A stretch of DNA of 64,000 nucleotides from Nostoc sp. ATCC 53789 (GTDB taxonomy: Bacteria > Cyanobacteriota > Cyanobacteriia > Cyanobacteriales > Nostocaceae): contig NZ_CP046703.1 in the NCBI RefSeq assembly GCF_009873495.1, positions 1,364,001 to 1,428,000 of the forward strand, in the 5' to 3' direction. Shown here piece by piece: positions 45,184-53,419 of the stretch. A program made the position numbers and the translations under genes. The stretch's first letter is position 1. Each line of letters starts with the position of its first letter. The notes beneath the pieces were generated by a model. It did not search any database and had not been told where the DNA came from. It saw nothing but the letters and a program-made list of their open reading frames with translations.

Positions 45184-46215
45184 TTAATTAGCTTCCAGCA
45201 AAGTCCAGAAATAGCCATCTGGTGCAATGAAAGAGAAACTCGTCTCGCCAAACTCATTACTAATAATATCTGTAACTTTTTGCACAGTACTTGCTTTAAT
45301 GCGATCGCAATACTCCTGTATTCCCTTAACCCGATAGGTGTATAAAGACATACCCAAGCTACCTGGTTGGGCTGCCTCAAAGCGCGATTCTAAATTAATA
45401 GATTCTGGGAATCGAACAATGTAAAGTCTACCACTGCGTGCAGCCATCAGGTCAGACTTAGAAGAACGCGGATCATCAAAAGTAGTAACAATAAACTTTT
45501 CACCAGGGTTAAGGTCAAAAATATCTCGACCTGCTGGCGAAGATTCATAGCTAGTTTCGACATCATCACGCACACGCAGCAAACCTAAAACTTCTTCGTA
45601 AAACTTGAGAGTTTCTTTGCTGTCATCTTGAGAGATGATTCCTATATGAGTAAACTGACTAGCCTTGAGAGCAGCATTATGATTAACTTGCCCGTAATGC
45701 GGTAGTGTATAGCCAAAGCGTTGAAATAAAACTTGTCGAGCTAACGGTTGAAGTAGCAGCATTTCTCGTACACCAACTGCTGACTCAATAAAAGGACGGC
45801 TTTTCCTCTCTTTGTTATAGATGACTTCCCAATAAGGATTAGAGTGCCTAATAGGAAAACCTGCGGCTTTTGCATCCTCTATATGATTTAAGATACTTAA
45901 CACATCGGTCGTTAAGCTTGTCGCCCAGCGATTTCCCTTAATTTTCATCGATGCTATTCCCAAACCTTCATGGGTAGGGTTTTGCCAAACCATCAACCGA
46001 ATCAAACCATGATCTGAATTTTGATGGTAGAGGCGAATTGAGCGTAAAGACGAATTTACTCCATATAATTGATAGGCTATATCTGCGGTTAATTCACCCA
46101 CTTGACCAATACGATAGCCAAATTGCTCCCAATACTGAATTGCAGAAATTGGTTCTGGAATGCCGATACAGACTTCATAGATACCTTCAATTGCGGTTTG
46201 TTGTTCTTGAGCCAT
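45184..46215 (-). CDS. Two-domain VOC (glyoxalase/dioxygenase fold) protein
   Basis: A protein of 343 residues containing two vicinal-oxygen-chelate modules, about 8-130 (EVCIGIPEPISAIQYWEQFGY) and about 185-340 (FTHIGIISQDDSKETLKFYEEVLGLL). The VOC fold covers glyoxalase I, ring-cleaving dioxygenases, fosfomycin-resistance enzymes and epimerases. Metal ligands (His and Glu) cannot be assigned with certainty; a His at THIGI in the second module is in the usual place. It is on the opposite strand to the asparagine-synthetase-like genes and is convergent with the small protein gene. A role with them is suggested only by position. ATG at 46215. Confidence 0.8.
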   Translation of the reverse strand: MAQEQQTAIEGIYEVCIGIPEPISAIQYWEQFGYRIGQVGELTADIAYQLYGVNSSLRSIRLYHQNSDHGLIRLMVWQNPTHEGLGIASMKIKGNRWATSLTTDVLSILNHIEDAKAAGFPIRHSNPYWEVIYNKERKSRPFIESAVGVREMLLLQPLARQVLFQRFGYTLPHYGQVNHNAALKASQFTHIGIISQDDSKETLKFYEEVLGLLRVRDDVETSYESSPAGRDIFDLNPGEKFIVTTFDDPRSSKSDLMAARSGRLYIVRFPESINLESRFEAAQPGSLGMSLYTYRVKGIQEYCDRIKASTVQKVTDIISNEFGETSFSFIAPDGYFWTLLEAN

Positions 46216-46404
46216 AACAATTTTGGATTTTAGATTTTAGATTGGTCAAATTAATAAAGCTTTCGGAAAGATATCTTAGAAAGAATCCGAAAAGCAACAA
46301 TTTTAGGTTGTAGCTTATGATGTACCTAGAAAAGTGAGTATAGAGTTCTTCTGATTGCATGTAATCAAGAATCGCCATCAAGTTTTTTTAACAGGAGTTA
46401 AGCG

Positions 46405-47028
46405 ATGACGCAGCGACTGACTCAAGAGCAATTAGCACAAATAGTCACAGAAGTAGAAGGTCTGCAAGTGCGTCGAGAAGCGGAACTAGACCAACAGCAG
46501 GTTAGAGAAATTTTACAGGAGTTGAATTTACCGCCTGAGTTACTAGATGAAGCGCTGATTCAGCTAAATCGCCGCCAAGCGCTGGAGGTACAGCAGCACC
46601 GCAATCGATGGATTACCTCTGGAGTTGTGGCATTTTTAGTGATACTGAGTGCATCTACAATATTTTTCATCCAGCGACAGAATTCTGTACTCTCTCGTGT
46701 TTCTGCTCAACAAGACCGCATCACCTTGGTATCAAATACTGGCGGTGACTTGAAGACAATTTCCCGCCAAACCAATCCAGAAATTTTTTACCGTGTCACT
46801 TTAAAAGATGCACCCTTGGGTAAAAAGCTGGCTCTCTCCTGTAATTGGATTGACCCAAGTGGTCAAATTGTCAAGCAGAATAGTTATCAAACCCGCGAAA
46901 TTAATACGTCTGTCTGGGATACCCAATGTCGCTACACGATTAATCCGGCTGCAACTGTTGGCAATTGGAAGGTGCAGATGTTGCTGGAAGGTCGGCAGAT
47001 TAGTGATGAAACCTTTGAAGTGAAATAG
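46405..47028 (+). CDS. Membrane-anchored DUF3859-like protein
   Basis: A protein of 207 residues. The first 65 residues are helical and charged (QLAQIVTEVEGLQVRREAEL, PPELLDEALIQLNRRQALE). One transmembrane helix follows (about 71-91, WITSGVVAFLVILSASTIFFI), then a beta-rich domain with FYRVTLKDAPLGKKLALSCNW and KVQMLLEGRQISDETFEVK, which resembles DUF3859. An Ig-like fold is likely. Function unknown. The next gene, an asparagine-synthetase-like one, begins five bases after its stop, so the two are almost certainly an operon. ATG at 46405, with GGAGTTAAGCG upstream as ribosome site. Confidence 0.78.
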   Translation: MTQRLTQEQLAQIVTEVEGLQVRREAELDQQQVREILQELNLPPELLDEALIQLNRRQALEVQQHRNRWITSGVVAFLVILSASTIFFIQRQNSVLSRVSAQQDRITLVSNTGGDLKTISRQTNPEIFYRVTLKDAPLGKKLALSCNWIDPSGQIVKQNSYQTREINTSVWDTQCRYTINPAATVGNWKVQMLLEGRQISDETFEVK

Positions 47029-47033
47029 TCCAG

Positions 47034-48905
47034 ATGGGCAACATCCCGCATCACTTTCTTGGTTATTGGGGTTATGGCGCTCAACAAGAGTTGGAGGCGC
47101 TGTTAAATAGCGTTCTGGAAAACCTCTCTCCTACAAGGGGAGAGGCTTTGAATTTTCCCATCTGGAATGTTGTTTATATAGGACTTGATGGGCATTTCGG
47201 ACGGCAACAAAAGCAGGACTTACACGCTGAACACCTGAAATCTAGATCCCCCCTAACCCCCCTTAAAAAGGGGGGAAGAGTAGAAGCCCCCTTTTTAAGG
47301 GGGTTGGGGGATCTCTTATGTGTAAGTCCTAAAAATCAAATTGCTGCTATTTCGGCATCAGGATTATTAACTTCACCCGATGCTTGGGTTCTCCAAGAAA
47401 ATAACTGCCTAATTTTGGGTAGAGAACCTTTCGGAAAGATGCCATTATATTGGACTCAGCAAGGACAAGTTATCTGGTTTGCATCACAACTGCAACTACT
47501 CTTACCGATTTTGCAACAGTCAGAAATTAGCATTTCTGGGTTATATGGCTATAGCTGTTTTTCTTACGTTCCCACACCCTTAACTCCTGTTAAGGAAGTG
47601 TTTGCAGTGACAGCGGGAACTGAATTAGTTTGGCAGAGTGATTCTCAATCAGGTAAGCTGCAAACACCTAAATCTAAGTACATCTACTCGTGGCGGGAGG
47701 CCCCAGAACAGTTAACAGATGAAGCTACAGCAATTACCGAATTGCAAACCCTCCTTAAAGATTCCATTGAACGACAGATTGCCGATTTAAATGATGAGCC
47801 TGTTGGGGTGTTTCTCTCTGGCGGACTCGATTCTTCAGTGGTGGCGGCGCTTCTGGTGCAAGCAGGGGTGAAAGTCCGCGCCTACACTTTAGATTTTGGT
47901 GACGTAGGTATTCCAGAATATCCATACTCTGAACAAGTTGCCCAGTTTCTCAAAATTCCGCTTATTAAAGTTGCAGTAACCCCAAGTTCCATCAAGAATG
48001 CCTTAATTCCGACTGTGCAAGCATTGGATTTGCCCTTTGGAGATGGTGTGTGTGTGCCCTTGTATCTCCTGTCAGAGAGAGCGAGTCAGGAAACTCAAGT
48101 AATTTTTAATGGTGAAGGTGGAGATCAATTGTTTGCCGGTTGGACGAACAAACCTTTAATTGCCGCAGGTGTTTATCAGGCAGAAAATCCCGCCGGACAG
48201 GAAACTTTTATCCAGCAATATCTCCGCACCTTTCACCGTCTTGGGGGATATGAATCTCAAGTTTATCAGCCAGAGGTTTATGCACAGATCCAAAATTTGC
48301 ATCCTGAAGATTGGCTGTTGGCGGCTCTTAATCGTGATGAGTGTCCATCTTTGCTACATCGCCTCCGACGTGCCAGTTTGATGCTCAAAGGAGCGCAGAA
48401 TATCCATCCACGTGCGACTGCATTGGGGTTTGCTCATGGGTTGTGGGTGCGATCGCCTTTTTGTGATTTACCTTTGGCAGAATGGACATTCCGCCTATCT
48501 GGAGAACTCTGTTTGCAAGGAGCTTGTGAAAAATATATCCTCAAGCGGGCTGTAGAAAATTGGCTCCCACCTGAAATTGTCTGGCGACAAAAACGGGGGA
48601 TGGGGGTTCCCCTGACTTCTTGGTGTTTAAATGATTTTTGGCATCAGCTAGGCATCTGGCTCAATCCAGAAACACTTCGCGCCAACAACCATTTTTATCC
48701 GCACATTGCGGCCCAAATCGTTGAAGGCAAACTAGGAGCAGCTATTCAAGGCCGACGGATTGGTGAGACTCTCTGGTTACTTATTATGTGGCAACTTTGG
48801 CGATCGCATGTTTTAAATGAAGAACTAGGTAAAAAGTCCTTGGATCATCCTTTTTGGTTACATCGATGGCTATGGAGAAATTACAAGATAATTCGTAATT
48901 CGTAA
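47034..48905 (+). CDS. Second asparagine-synthetase-like enzyme, with repeat DNA inside its frame
   Basis: A protein of 623 residues with the same two-domain layout as the gene at 42839. The adenylation loop SGGLDSS starts at S262; NGEGGDQLFAGW and RQKRGMGVP follow. It begins MGNIPHHFLGYWGY, again without the glutaminase Cys. Two repeats lie inside its reading frame: a palindrome at about 47121-47148 (residues about 30-38) and a MITE-like element at 47215-47330 (residues about 61-99, low-identity stretch SPLTPLKKGG and PFLRGLGDL). The frame is preserved through both. The synthetase half looks intact, so the protein is probably functional, with the repeats in a loop of the N-terminal domain. 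The gene starts five bases after 46405-47028. Confidence 0.87.
   Translation: MGNIPHHFLGYWGYGAQQELEALLNSVLENLSPTRGEALNFPIWNVVYIGLDGHFGRQQKQDLHAEHLKSRSPLTPLKKGGRVEAPFLRGLGDLLCVSPKNQIAAISASGLLTSPDAWVLQENNCLILGREPFGKMPLYWTQQGQVIWFASQLQLLLPILQQSEISISGLYGYSCFSYVPTPLTPVKEVFAVTAGTELVWQSDSQSGKLQTPKSKYIYSWREAPEQLTDEATAITELQTLLKDSIERQIADLNDEPVGVFLSGGLDSSVVAALLVQAGVKVRAYTLDFGDVGIPEYPYSEQVAQFLKIPLIKVAVTPSSIKNALIPTVQALDLPFGDGVCVPLYLLSERASQETQVIFNGEGGDQLFAGWTNKPLIAAGVYQAENPAGQETFIQQYLRTFHRLGGYESQVYQPEVYAQIQNLHPEDWLLAALNRDECPSLLHRLRRASLMLKGAQNIHPRATALGFAHGLWVRSPFCDLPLAEWTFRLSGELCLQGACEKYILKRAVENWLPPEIVWRQKRGMGVPLTSWCLNDFWHQLGIWLNPETLRANNHFYPHIAAQIVEGKLGAAIQGRRIGETLWLLIMWQLWRSHVLNEELGKKSLDHPFWLHRWLWRNYKIIRNS
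47215..47330. mobile_element. 116-bp inverted-repeat element inserted in a coding sequence
   Basis: AGGACTTACAC (47215-47225) and GTGTAAGTCCT (47320-47330) are perfect inverted ends. The interior contains two facing copies of CCCCCTTAAAAAGGGGG-type palindromes (about 47251-47275 and 47287-47303). The element is translated in frame without a stop codon. The ends match the element at 42635-42725 in nine of eleven positions. Confidence 0.8.
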
Positions 48906-48965
48906 TGGGCTACGCCCCGCTACGCTAACGTAATTCGTAGTTTACTGTATCAGTATTCTTGGTAA

Positions 48966-50195
48966 ATGATATCAAATAATTTAATTCAAAATCGCCTTAA
49001 TCCCCTATTCTCTAAAGAACTTGCTCAGGAGTTGCTGAGTACTTATGGTTCTCCGCTTTATGTTTATAATGGCGATCGCTTGCGCGAAACTATTGAGCGC
49101 ATTACTAAAGCAGTCAGTTATCCTCGCACGCAATTTCGGTTTGCAAGCGTTACTAATGGCAATATTGCGTTGTTAAAAATTTTTCGCTCATTTGGGTGGG
49201 GACTTCACGCTAATACTCCAGGAGATATCTACCTGGGATTGCAAGCTGGTTTCGATCCTAGTGAGATTGTTTACAGTGGTAGCAATTTGAATCGGGCTGA
49301 GATGATACAAGTCTTAAATTGGGGAGTTACAACTCTCAATTTTGATAGTCTTGCTCAATTACAGTTGTGCTGTGAAGTTTTGCCCGAAGGCAGAGAGAAA
49401 GATATTCGGCTAGGTTTACGCCTCAATTTGCCAGAAATTACCGGAGATAGCCGCATTGGTGTACGTCCTGAAGAATTTGGTGATGCGATCGCTTTAACTG
49501 GTGAGGTTGGATTAAAGCTGAGTGGTTTACATTTCTATCGAGGGACTGGAACCAATGCCACAGAAGCATTTACCCAAGTGATTGATGCAGTAATGGCCAC
49601 AGCACAACTGTTACCAGATTGGGAATACTTAGATTTTGGTGGTGGCTTTGGCTACCCATATCATCACAATAAAACAGCCTTTGACTGGGAAATATTTGGT
49701 ACTGAGTTAACCGAGAGAATCACTCATTTAGGGCGGAAAATTGATTTAGTGATTGAACCGGGACGAAGTGCGATCGCAGGATGTGCAACTTTGCTTGCTC
49801 AAGTTGTTTCTGTGAAATGGCAAGGGGAAAAACAGATTGTCGGAGTTGATACCACCGTTGCCAATCTTTCAGTACCATCAGTACACGGCGGCTACCGCGA
49901 AATCATCACTTGGAAACAAGCAGACAATCCATTCACAACTGATATTTGTGGTAACACCACCTATTCACGAGATTATCTGGGTAAAAATTGCCAACTCCCA
50001 GCGTTAAAAATTGGTGATATCGTTGCCATTTTAGATGTCGGTGCTTATGGTTATGCCATGTCGTCTCACTTTTTACACCGTCCCAAACCTGCTGAAGTCT
50101 TGCTAGAAAATGGCACACATCGCTTGATTCGTCGGCGGGAAGACTACAGTGTTTTACTAACAAATCAGGTTCTTGATAATTCCCCCCTTTTTTAA
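48966..50195 (+). CDS. Decarboxylase-fold (alanine-racemase-like) protein without the PLP lysine
   Basis: A protein of 409 residues with the fold of diaminopimelate/ornithine decarboxylases. The C-terminal motifs are strong: EPGRSAIAGCATLL, DICGNTTYSRD (active-site Cys kept), DVGAYGYAMSSHF and RPKPAEVLL. The N-terminal barrel motif that should read like YAVKAN reads RFASVTNGN, with V62 where the Schiff-base Lys is expected, and no nearby Lys. The His motif is also altered (HFYRGTGTN). Either PLP is bound without a lysine, or the protein has lost PLP chemistry. The last residues NSPLF come from a dispersed repeat (TTCCCCCCTTTTTTAAGGG) that supplies the stop codon. It lies 60 bases after the second asparagine-synthetase-like gene on the same strand. 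Confidence 0.85.
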   Translation: MISNNLIQNRLNPLFSKELAQELLSTYGSPLYVYNGDRLRETIERITKAVSYPRTQFRFASVTNGNIALLKIFRSFGWGLHANTPGDIYLGLQAGFDPSEIVYSGSNLNRAEMIQVLNWGVTTLNFDSLAQLQLCCEVLPEGREKDIRLGLRLNLPEITGDSRIGVRPEEFGDAIALTGEVGLKLSGLHFYRGTGTNATEAFTQVIDAVMATAQLLPDWEYLDFGGGFGYPYHHNKTAFDWEIFGTELTERITHLGRKIDLVIEPGRSAIAGCATLLAQVVSVKWQGEKQIVGVDTTVANLSVPSVHGGYREIITWKQADNPFTTDICGNTTYSRDYLGKNCQLPALKIGDIVAILDVGAYGYAMSSHFLHRPKPAEVLLENGTHRLIRRREDYSVLLTNQVLDNSPLF

Positions 50196-50214
50196 GGGAG
50201 GTTAGGGGGGATCA
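50173..50214 (+). terminator. Hairpin at the end of the decarboxylase-fold gene
   Basis: TTGAT-AAT-TCCCCCC faces GGGGGGATCAA around a loop that contains the stop codon. The sequence is of the CCCCCCTTTTTTAAGGG dispersed family. It can fold strongly but has no T-run, so it may be only a repeat. Confidence 0.45.
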
Positions 50215-50269
50215 AGCCTCATCTGAAGCGTATTGGCTAACAATTAATAAATAACATTGGGCAACCATT

Positions 50270-51571
50270 ATGAAGTGCATTAACTGCGGAACTGACAATA
50301 AACTAAAAGACCGGACAGCTAATCAAGGTCGGTGTATAAAATGCAATCATCCCTTTGCCTTTGAACCGACCAGTATGAGTAAAGTTAAGATTACTGATCC
50401 TTTTTTTGCAAAGGCGATCGCTGATATTTCTGCAAATAATACCTTATTTTTCACTCCTAAGCAGCTTTTTTACTTATTAGATAGCCGGGTAAAAGTCAAG
50501 TCTATTTCAATATTTGGTTTGTTGTTTATATATTTATTTTTTAATATTTGGGTGCCAGGGTTTATAGGTGGCTTTGCTTCATTAGTGTTTGGTGCTAATT
50601 CTTGGTTAATAGCATCACTTCTATTTAATATATGCTTTTTATTATTTTTATATAAAAAATCTATATCAAACAAAACAAACATTAACTCTCGCCAAAAGTA
50701 TGCTCGATGTTTCCAAATAATAGGAGGTATGATTATTGCTGTGGGAATTTATGCCAGCTTAATTATATATAACTCGTTTAGTCTATTTGTCATCGTCGTT
50801 ATTCTAGGAATGCTGTCGATATACTGGGGAATTCGACAGCTAGGACAAACTAAATTTGCACAGGAGTTTTTATTTTCTCAAAATGATTTTCAAGGTTGGT
50901 TAAGCCGATGGCAGAAAATCAATGGTTCAATTCTTAAAATCCTACCTTTTCCGCGTGAGGAAAATACACCAGCTACGGTTAATCCTGATGTGACTGCTTA
51001 CAGTTTCGATAGATTAGTTGTTTGTGATAGTGCTACTATTGCTCAACTATTAATTGCTAATAATTTTCACTTTGAAAATAACTGTGCAATTCTCAGCATT
51101 ACTGGATATCCGCAAAGCATTTTTGACACCACAATGCAAATGCTACGCCGCAATCCCGATTTAAAAGTATATGCAGTGCATGATTGCAATCCACGAGGAA
51201 TTGGTTTAGTTCATCGTCTTAAAACCAATGCTAGTTGGTTTCTCAATAGCGAGATTGCAATTATTGATATCGGATTAACGCCAAGTCAAATTATCGCCAC
51301 TAAACGCGGAATGTTCATTCAATCTTCTCCAGATTCGGCGCAAGCAGCTAAACAATTACCTCAAGAGATTCGTCAAAGTTTGTCTGCTGAAGAATTAGCA
51401 TGGTTAGAATCTGGAAAGTTTGTGGAATTAGAATCTTTCTCTCCCCAAAGGCTGATTAAAGTCCTGCAAAAGGGTATTGCCGGAAGTCGAAATCTAGAAA
51501 GTGATGACAGTAACTTACTTTTAGTAGGGGATACTGGTAATGATATGTATGTTGTTCAAAGTTTTGGTTGA
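50270..51571 (+). CDS. Zinc-ribbon, membrane and Toprim-like domain protein of unknown function
   Basis: A protein of 433 residues with an unusual order of parts. Residues 3-25 form a zinc ribbon (C3, C6, C22, C25). About four membrane helices follow (roughly 79-103, 107-125, 155-172 and 174-190). The C-terminal half is soluble and contains LVVCDSATIAQLL near 245, AILSITGYPQS near 268 and VYAVHDCNPRGIGLVHRL near 297, which resembles the acidic motifs of Toprim-type domains (as in topoisomerase VI A or DUF2399 proteins). I do not recognise the whole architecture. It could be a membrane-tethered nucleic-acid or nucleotide sensor; this is inference. It starts 75 bases after the decarboxylase-fold gene. 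Confidence 0.75.
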   Translation: MKCINCGTDNKLKDRTANQGRCIKCNHPFAFEPTSMSKVKITDPFFAKAIADISANNTLFFTPKQLFYLLDSRVKVKSISIFGLLFIYLFFNIWVPGFIGGFASLVFGANSWLIASLLFNICFLLFLYKKSISNKTNINSRQKYARCFQIIGGMIIAVGIYASLIIYNSFSLFVIVVILGMLSIYWGIRQLGQTKFAQEFLFSQNDFQGWLSRWQKINGSILKILPFPREENTPATVNPDVTAYSFDRLVVCDSATIAQLLIANNFHFENNCAILSITGYPQSIFDTTMQMLRRNPDLKVYAVHDCNPRGIGLVHRLKTNASWFLNSEIAIIDIGLTPSQIIATKRGMFIQSSPDSAQAAKQLPQEIRQSLSAEELAWLESGKFVELESFSPQRLIKVLQKGIAGSRNLESDDSNLLLVGDTGNDMYVVQSFG

Positions 51572-52029
51572 TCTAGCCAGAATGCGTAGGTGTAGCCCGT
51601 TGCAGACATCACATTTAAAAATATACAAAATTCCCCTCAGACTGGAAGTCCCTAGCTGATAATAAAAGGTTGAATTCCTGCTAGAGAGCATTCAATACTT
51701 TTCGGATAAACCCAATAATCTCTCTTTTGGTCTGGGGAAAGGTTAAAGGGCAATGGGGAAAGGGAAATTCAAACCCTTTCCCTTTCCCCTTTTCCCCAAA
51801 ACCCGAAAAGTATTGAGAGAGCATTCGCTTTTGCAGGAAAACTTTATACAGCAATGGCAGTTTTGTGTATATTAGTTTACTTATTCCTAACCTTCTGTTA
51901 AATTAACTTTAATGTACGCCAAACCTATTGGTTTACTGTACTTGAGTTTTTAGCTACAAACGTGGGTAGCCATCTAGCTCACTGGCAATAGGCGCAAAAT
52001 TCCATTCTGTCTCTAGGAGGAAAAAGGTA
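51572..52029. other. Gap with a MITE-like element
   Basis: Holds the element at 51693-51815 with its 10-bp flanking duplication. The final 30 bases carry a TAGGAGGAAAAAGG ribosome site for the next gene. No gene seen. Confidence 0.6.
51693..51815. mobile_element. 123-bp MITE with 10-bp target-site duplication
   Basis: CAATACTTTTCGG (51693-51705) and CCGAAAAGTATTG (51803-51815) are 13-bp perfect inverted ends. AGAGAGCATT stands directly before (51683-51692) and after (51816-51825). The interior is G/A-rich then C/T-rich (GGGGAAAGGTTAAAGGG facing CCCTTTCCCCTTTTCCCC). Same family as 288-381. Confidence 0.82.
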
Positions 52030-52563
52030 ATGGGGCCGATGTTTATTACTGCCAACGATTGGCCACATATAGCGTTTAGATTGTCTTTGGCGCTTCTGGT
52101 TGGTTGCCTGATTGGATTTAACCGTCAACAAGGGGGTAGACCAGCAGGGATGAGAACATTTATGCTTGTGAGTATGGGAGCAGCACTATTCGTAATGATT
52201 CCTTTGCAGGCTGAAGGTGATAGTCCTTATGCTGCCACCAATGCACTGAGTCGCACCATTCAGGGTGTAGCTACCGGGATAGGATTTCTCGGAGCCGGAT
52301 TGATTTTACAAGAGTCTCCTAGAAAATCTGCGACACCAAAAGTAAAAGGTTTAACTACAGCCGCCTGTGTCTGGACTGCGGCCGGGTTGGGGGCTGCGAT
52401 TGGTTGTGGTCTGTGGCAAATGGGATTATTAGGAGGGCTACTGACCCTAATTACCCTCAGTGGGGTAAAGCGACTCAATCGCGCATTTGTATTTTTGACG
52501 AATCAGGGTAAACATGGGACTACTCAGGAGCTAACAACCACCTCTGATGAAGATGATGATTGA
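52030..52563 (+). CDS. MgtC/SapB family membrane protein
   Basis: An inner-membrane protein of 177 residues with four to five helices. The family signature is clear: RLSLALLVGCLIGFNRQ, GGRPAGMRTFMLVSMGAALF, ATGIGFLGAGLILQE and GLTTAACVWTAAGLGAAIGCG. MgtC proteins help growth under low magnesium and affect membrane potential or the F-type ATPase. The C-terminal tail is short and acidic (TSDEDDD), and the soluble ACT-like domain of long MgtC proteins is absent. A good AGGAGG ribosome site precedes the ATG at 52030. Single gene. Confidence 0.9.
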   Translation: MGPMFITANDWPHIAFRLSLALLVGCLIGFNRQQGGRPAGMRTFMLVSMGAALFVMIPLQAEGDSPYAATNALSRTIQGVATGIGFLGAGLILQESPRKSATPKVKGLTTAACVWTAAGLGAAIGCGLWQMGLLGGLLTLITLSGVKRLNRAFVFLTNQGKHGTTQELTTTSDEDDD

Positions 52564-52776
52564 GCGTCGCTACACATTCAGGTGTATTCAAAATCAAGTC
52601 AACTTGATTTCGATTCCTTACAATGTTTGATTGCAGAATAATTTTTGGTTTCTTAGCTAATTTTAATCACTTTATCAGCGCTAATTCAGAGCGATCGCTG
52701 ATTATAGTGATTAAGTAGGGAATTCCGTACTGGAGTTGATTGGCCAGTTAACCGGAAAATAGAAAATAATAGATAT

Positions 52777-53271
52777 ATGGACAAACGGTATTTTTTACAA
52801 GCTAGTGCGGTAATAGTCGGCACAGCATTGTTATCAAGGTATATCAACTGGGGGGCAAAAGCGATGACAACTTCTAATAGTGGATTTGAAATTACCAAAC
52901 CAGAAGAAGAGTGGCGCACGATTTTAACGCCAGAACAGTTTAATGTATTGCGTAAACACGGGACTGAACGCCCTCACACCAGCGCATTAGATAAGGAGTA
53001 CGACAAGGGTACTTATTATTGTGCCGCGTGTGAACTGCCACTGTTTACCTCTGATACCAAATTTAACAGTGGTACTGGCTGGCCAAGCTTCTTTAACCCG
53101 ATTGAAGGTGCGATCGCTACTACTGTAGATAAGTCGCTGTTTATGACCAGAGTTGAAGTACATTGTAGCCGTTGTGGTGGCCATCTTGGTCATGTTTTTG
53201 ATGACGGCCCTGCACCTACAGGCAAGCGCTACTGTATGAACGGTGTTTCGCTGAAGTTTACTCCCGCCTAA
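52777..53271 (+). CDS. msrB: Peptide-methionine (R)-S-oxide reductase
   Basis: Repairs methionine-R-sulfoxide in proteins. The 164 residues show two zinc-binding pairs (CAAC and CSRC), the fold motif FNSGTGWPSFF, GHLGHVFDDGP, and the catalytic C153 in RYCMNGVSL. The first 30 residues (KRYFLQASAVIVGTALLSRY) are hydrophobic and signal-like with a single Lys-Arg pair, so the enzyme may be exported or membrane-anchored; an ATG at 52864 (MTTSNSGF) would give the cytoplasmic form. Oxidative damage in the periplasm or thylakoid lumen would be a natural target. Resolving Cys and reductant are not seen nearby. It is convergent with murI, with a C/T-rich repeat between them. Confidence 0.93.
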   Translation: MDKRYFLQASAVIVGTALLSRYINWGAKAMTTSNSGFEITKPEEEWRTILTPEQFNVLRKHGTERPHTSALDKEYDKGTYYCAACELPLFTSDTKFNSGTGWPSFFNPIEGAIATTVDKSLFMTRVEVHCSRCGGHLGHVFDDGPAPTGKRYCMNGVSLKFTPA

Positions 53272-53419
53272 TTTACGTTTCACTTTAAGGTTGATACAAA
53301 TAGGCAGCAGAGGGACAAGGAGACAAGACGAATAAGGGAAAATGATTATCTCCCCCCTCTCCCTTGTCTCCCTTGTCTCCCTTGTCTTCCTTCTCTCTTC
53401 CCCCTGCCCCCTGCCTCCT

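Noticed and set aside
42839..48905. The two AsnB-like genes as a lasso-peptide cluster
   Set aside because: No precursor peptide with a leader, no B1 (PqqD-like) or B2 protease and no ABC exporter are found near them.
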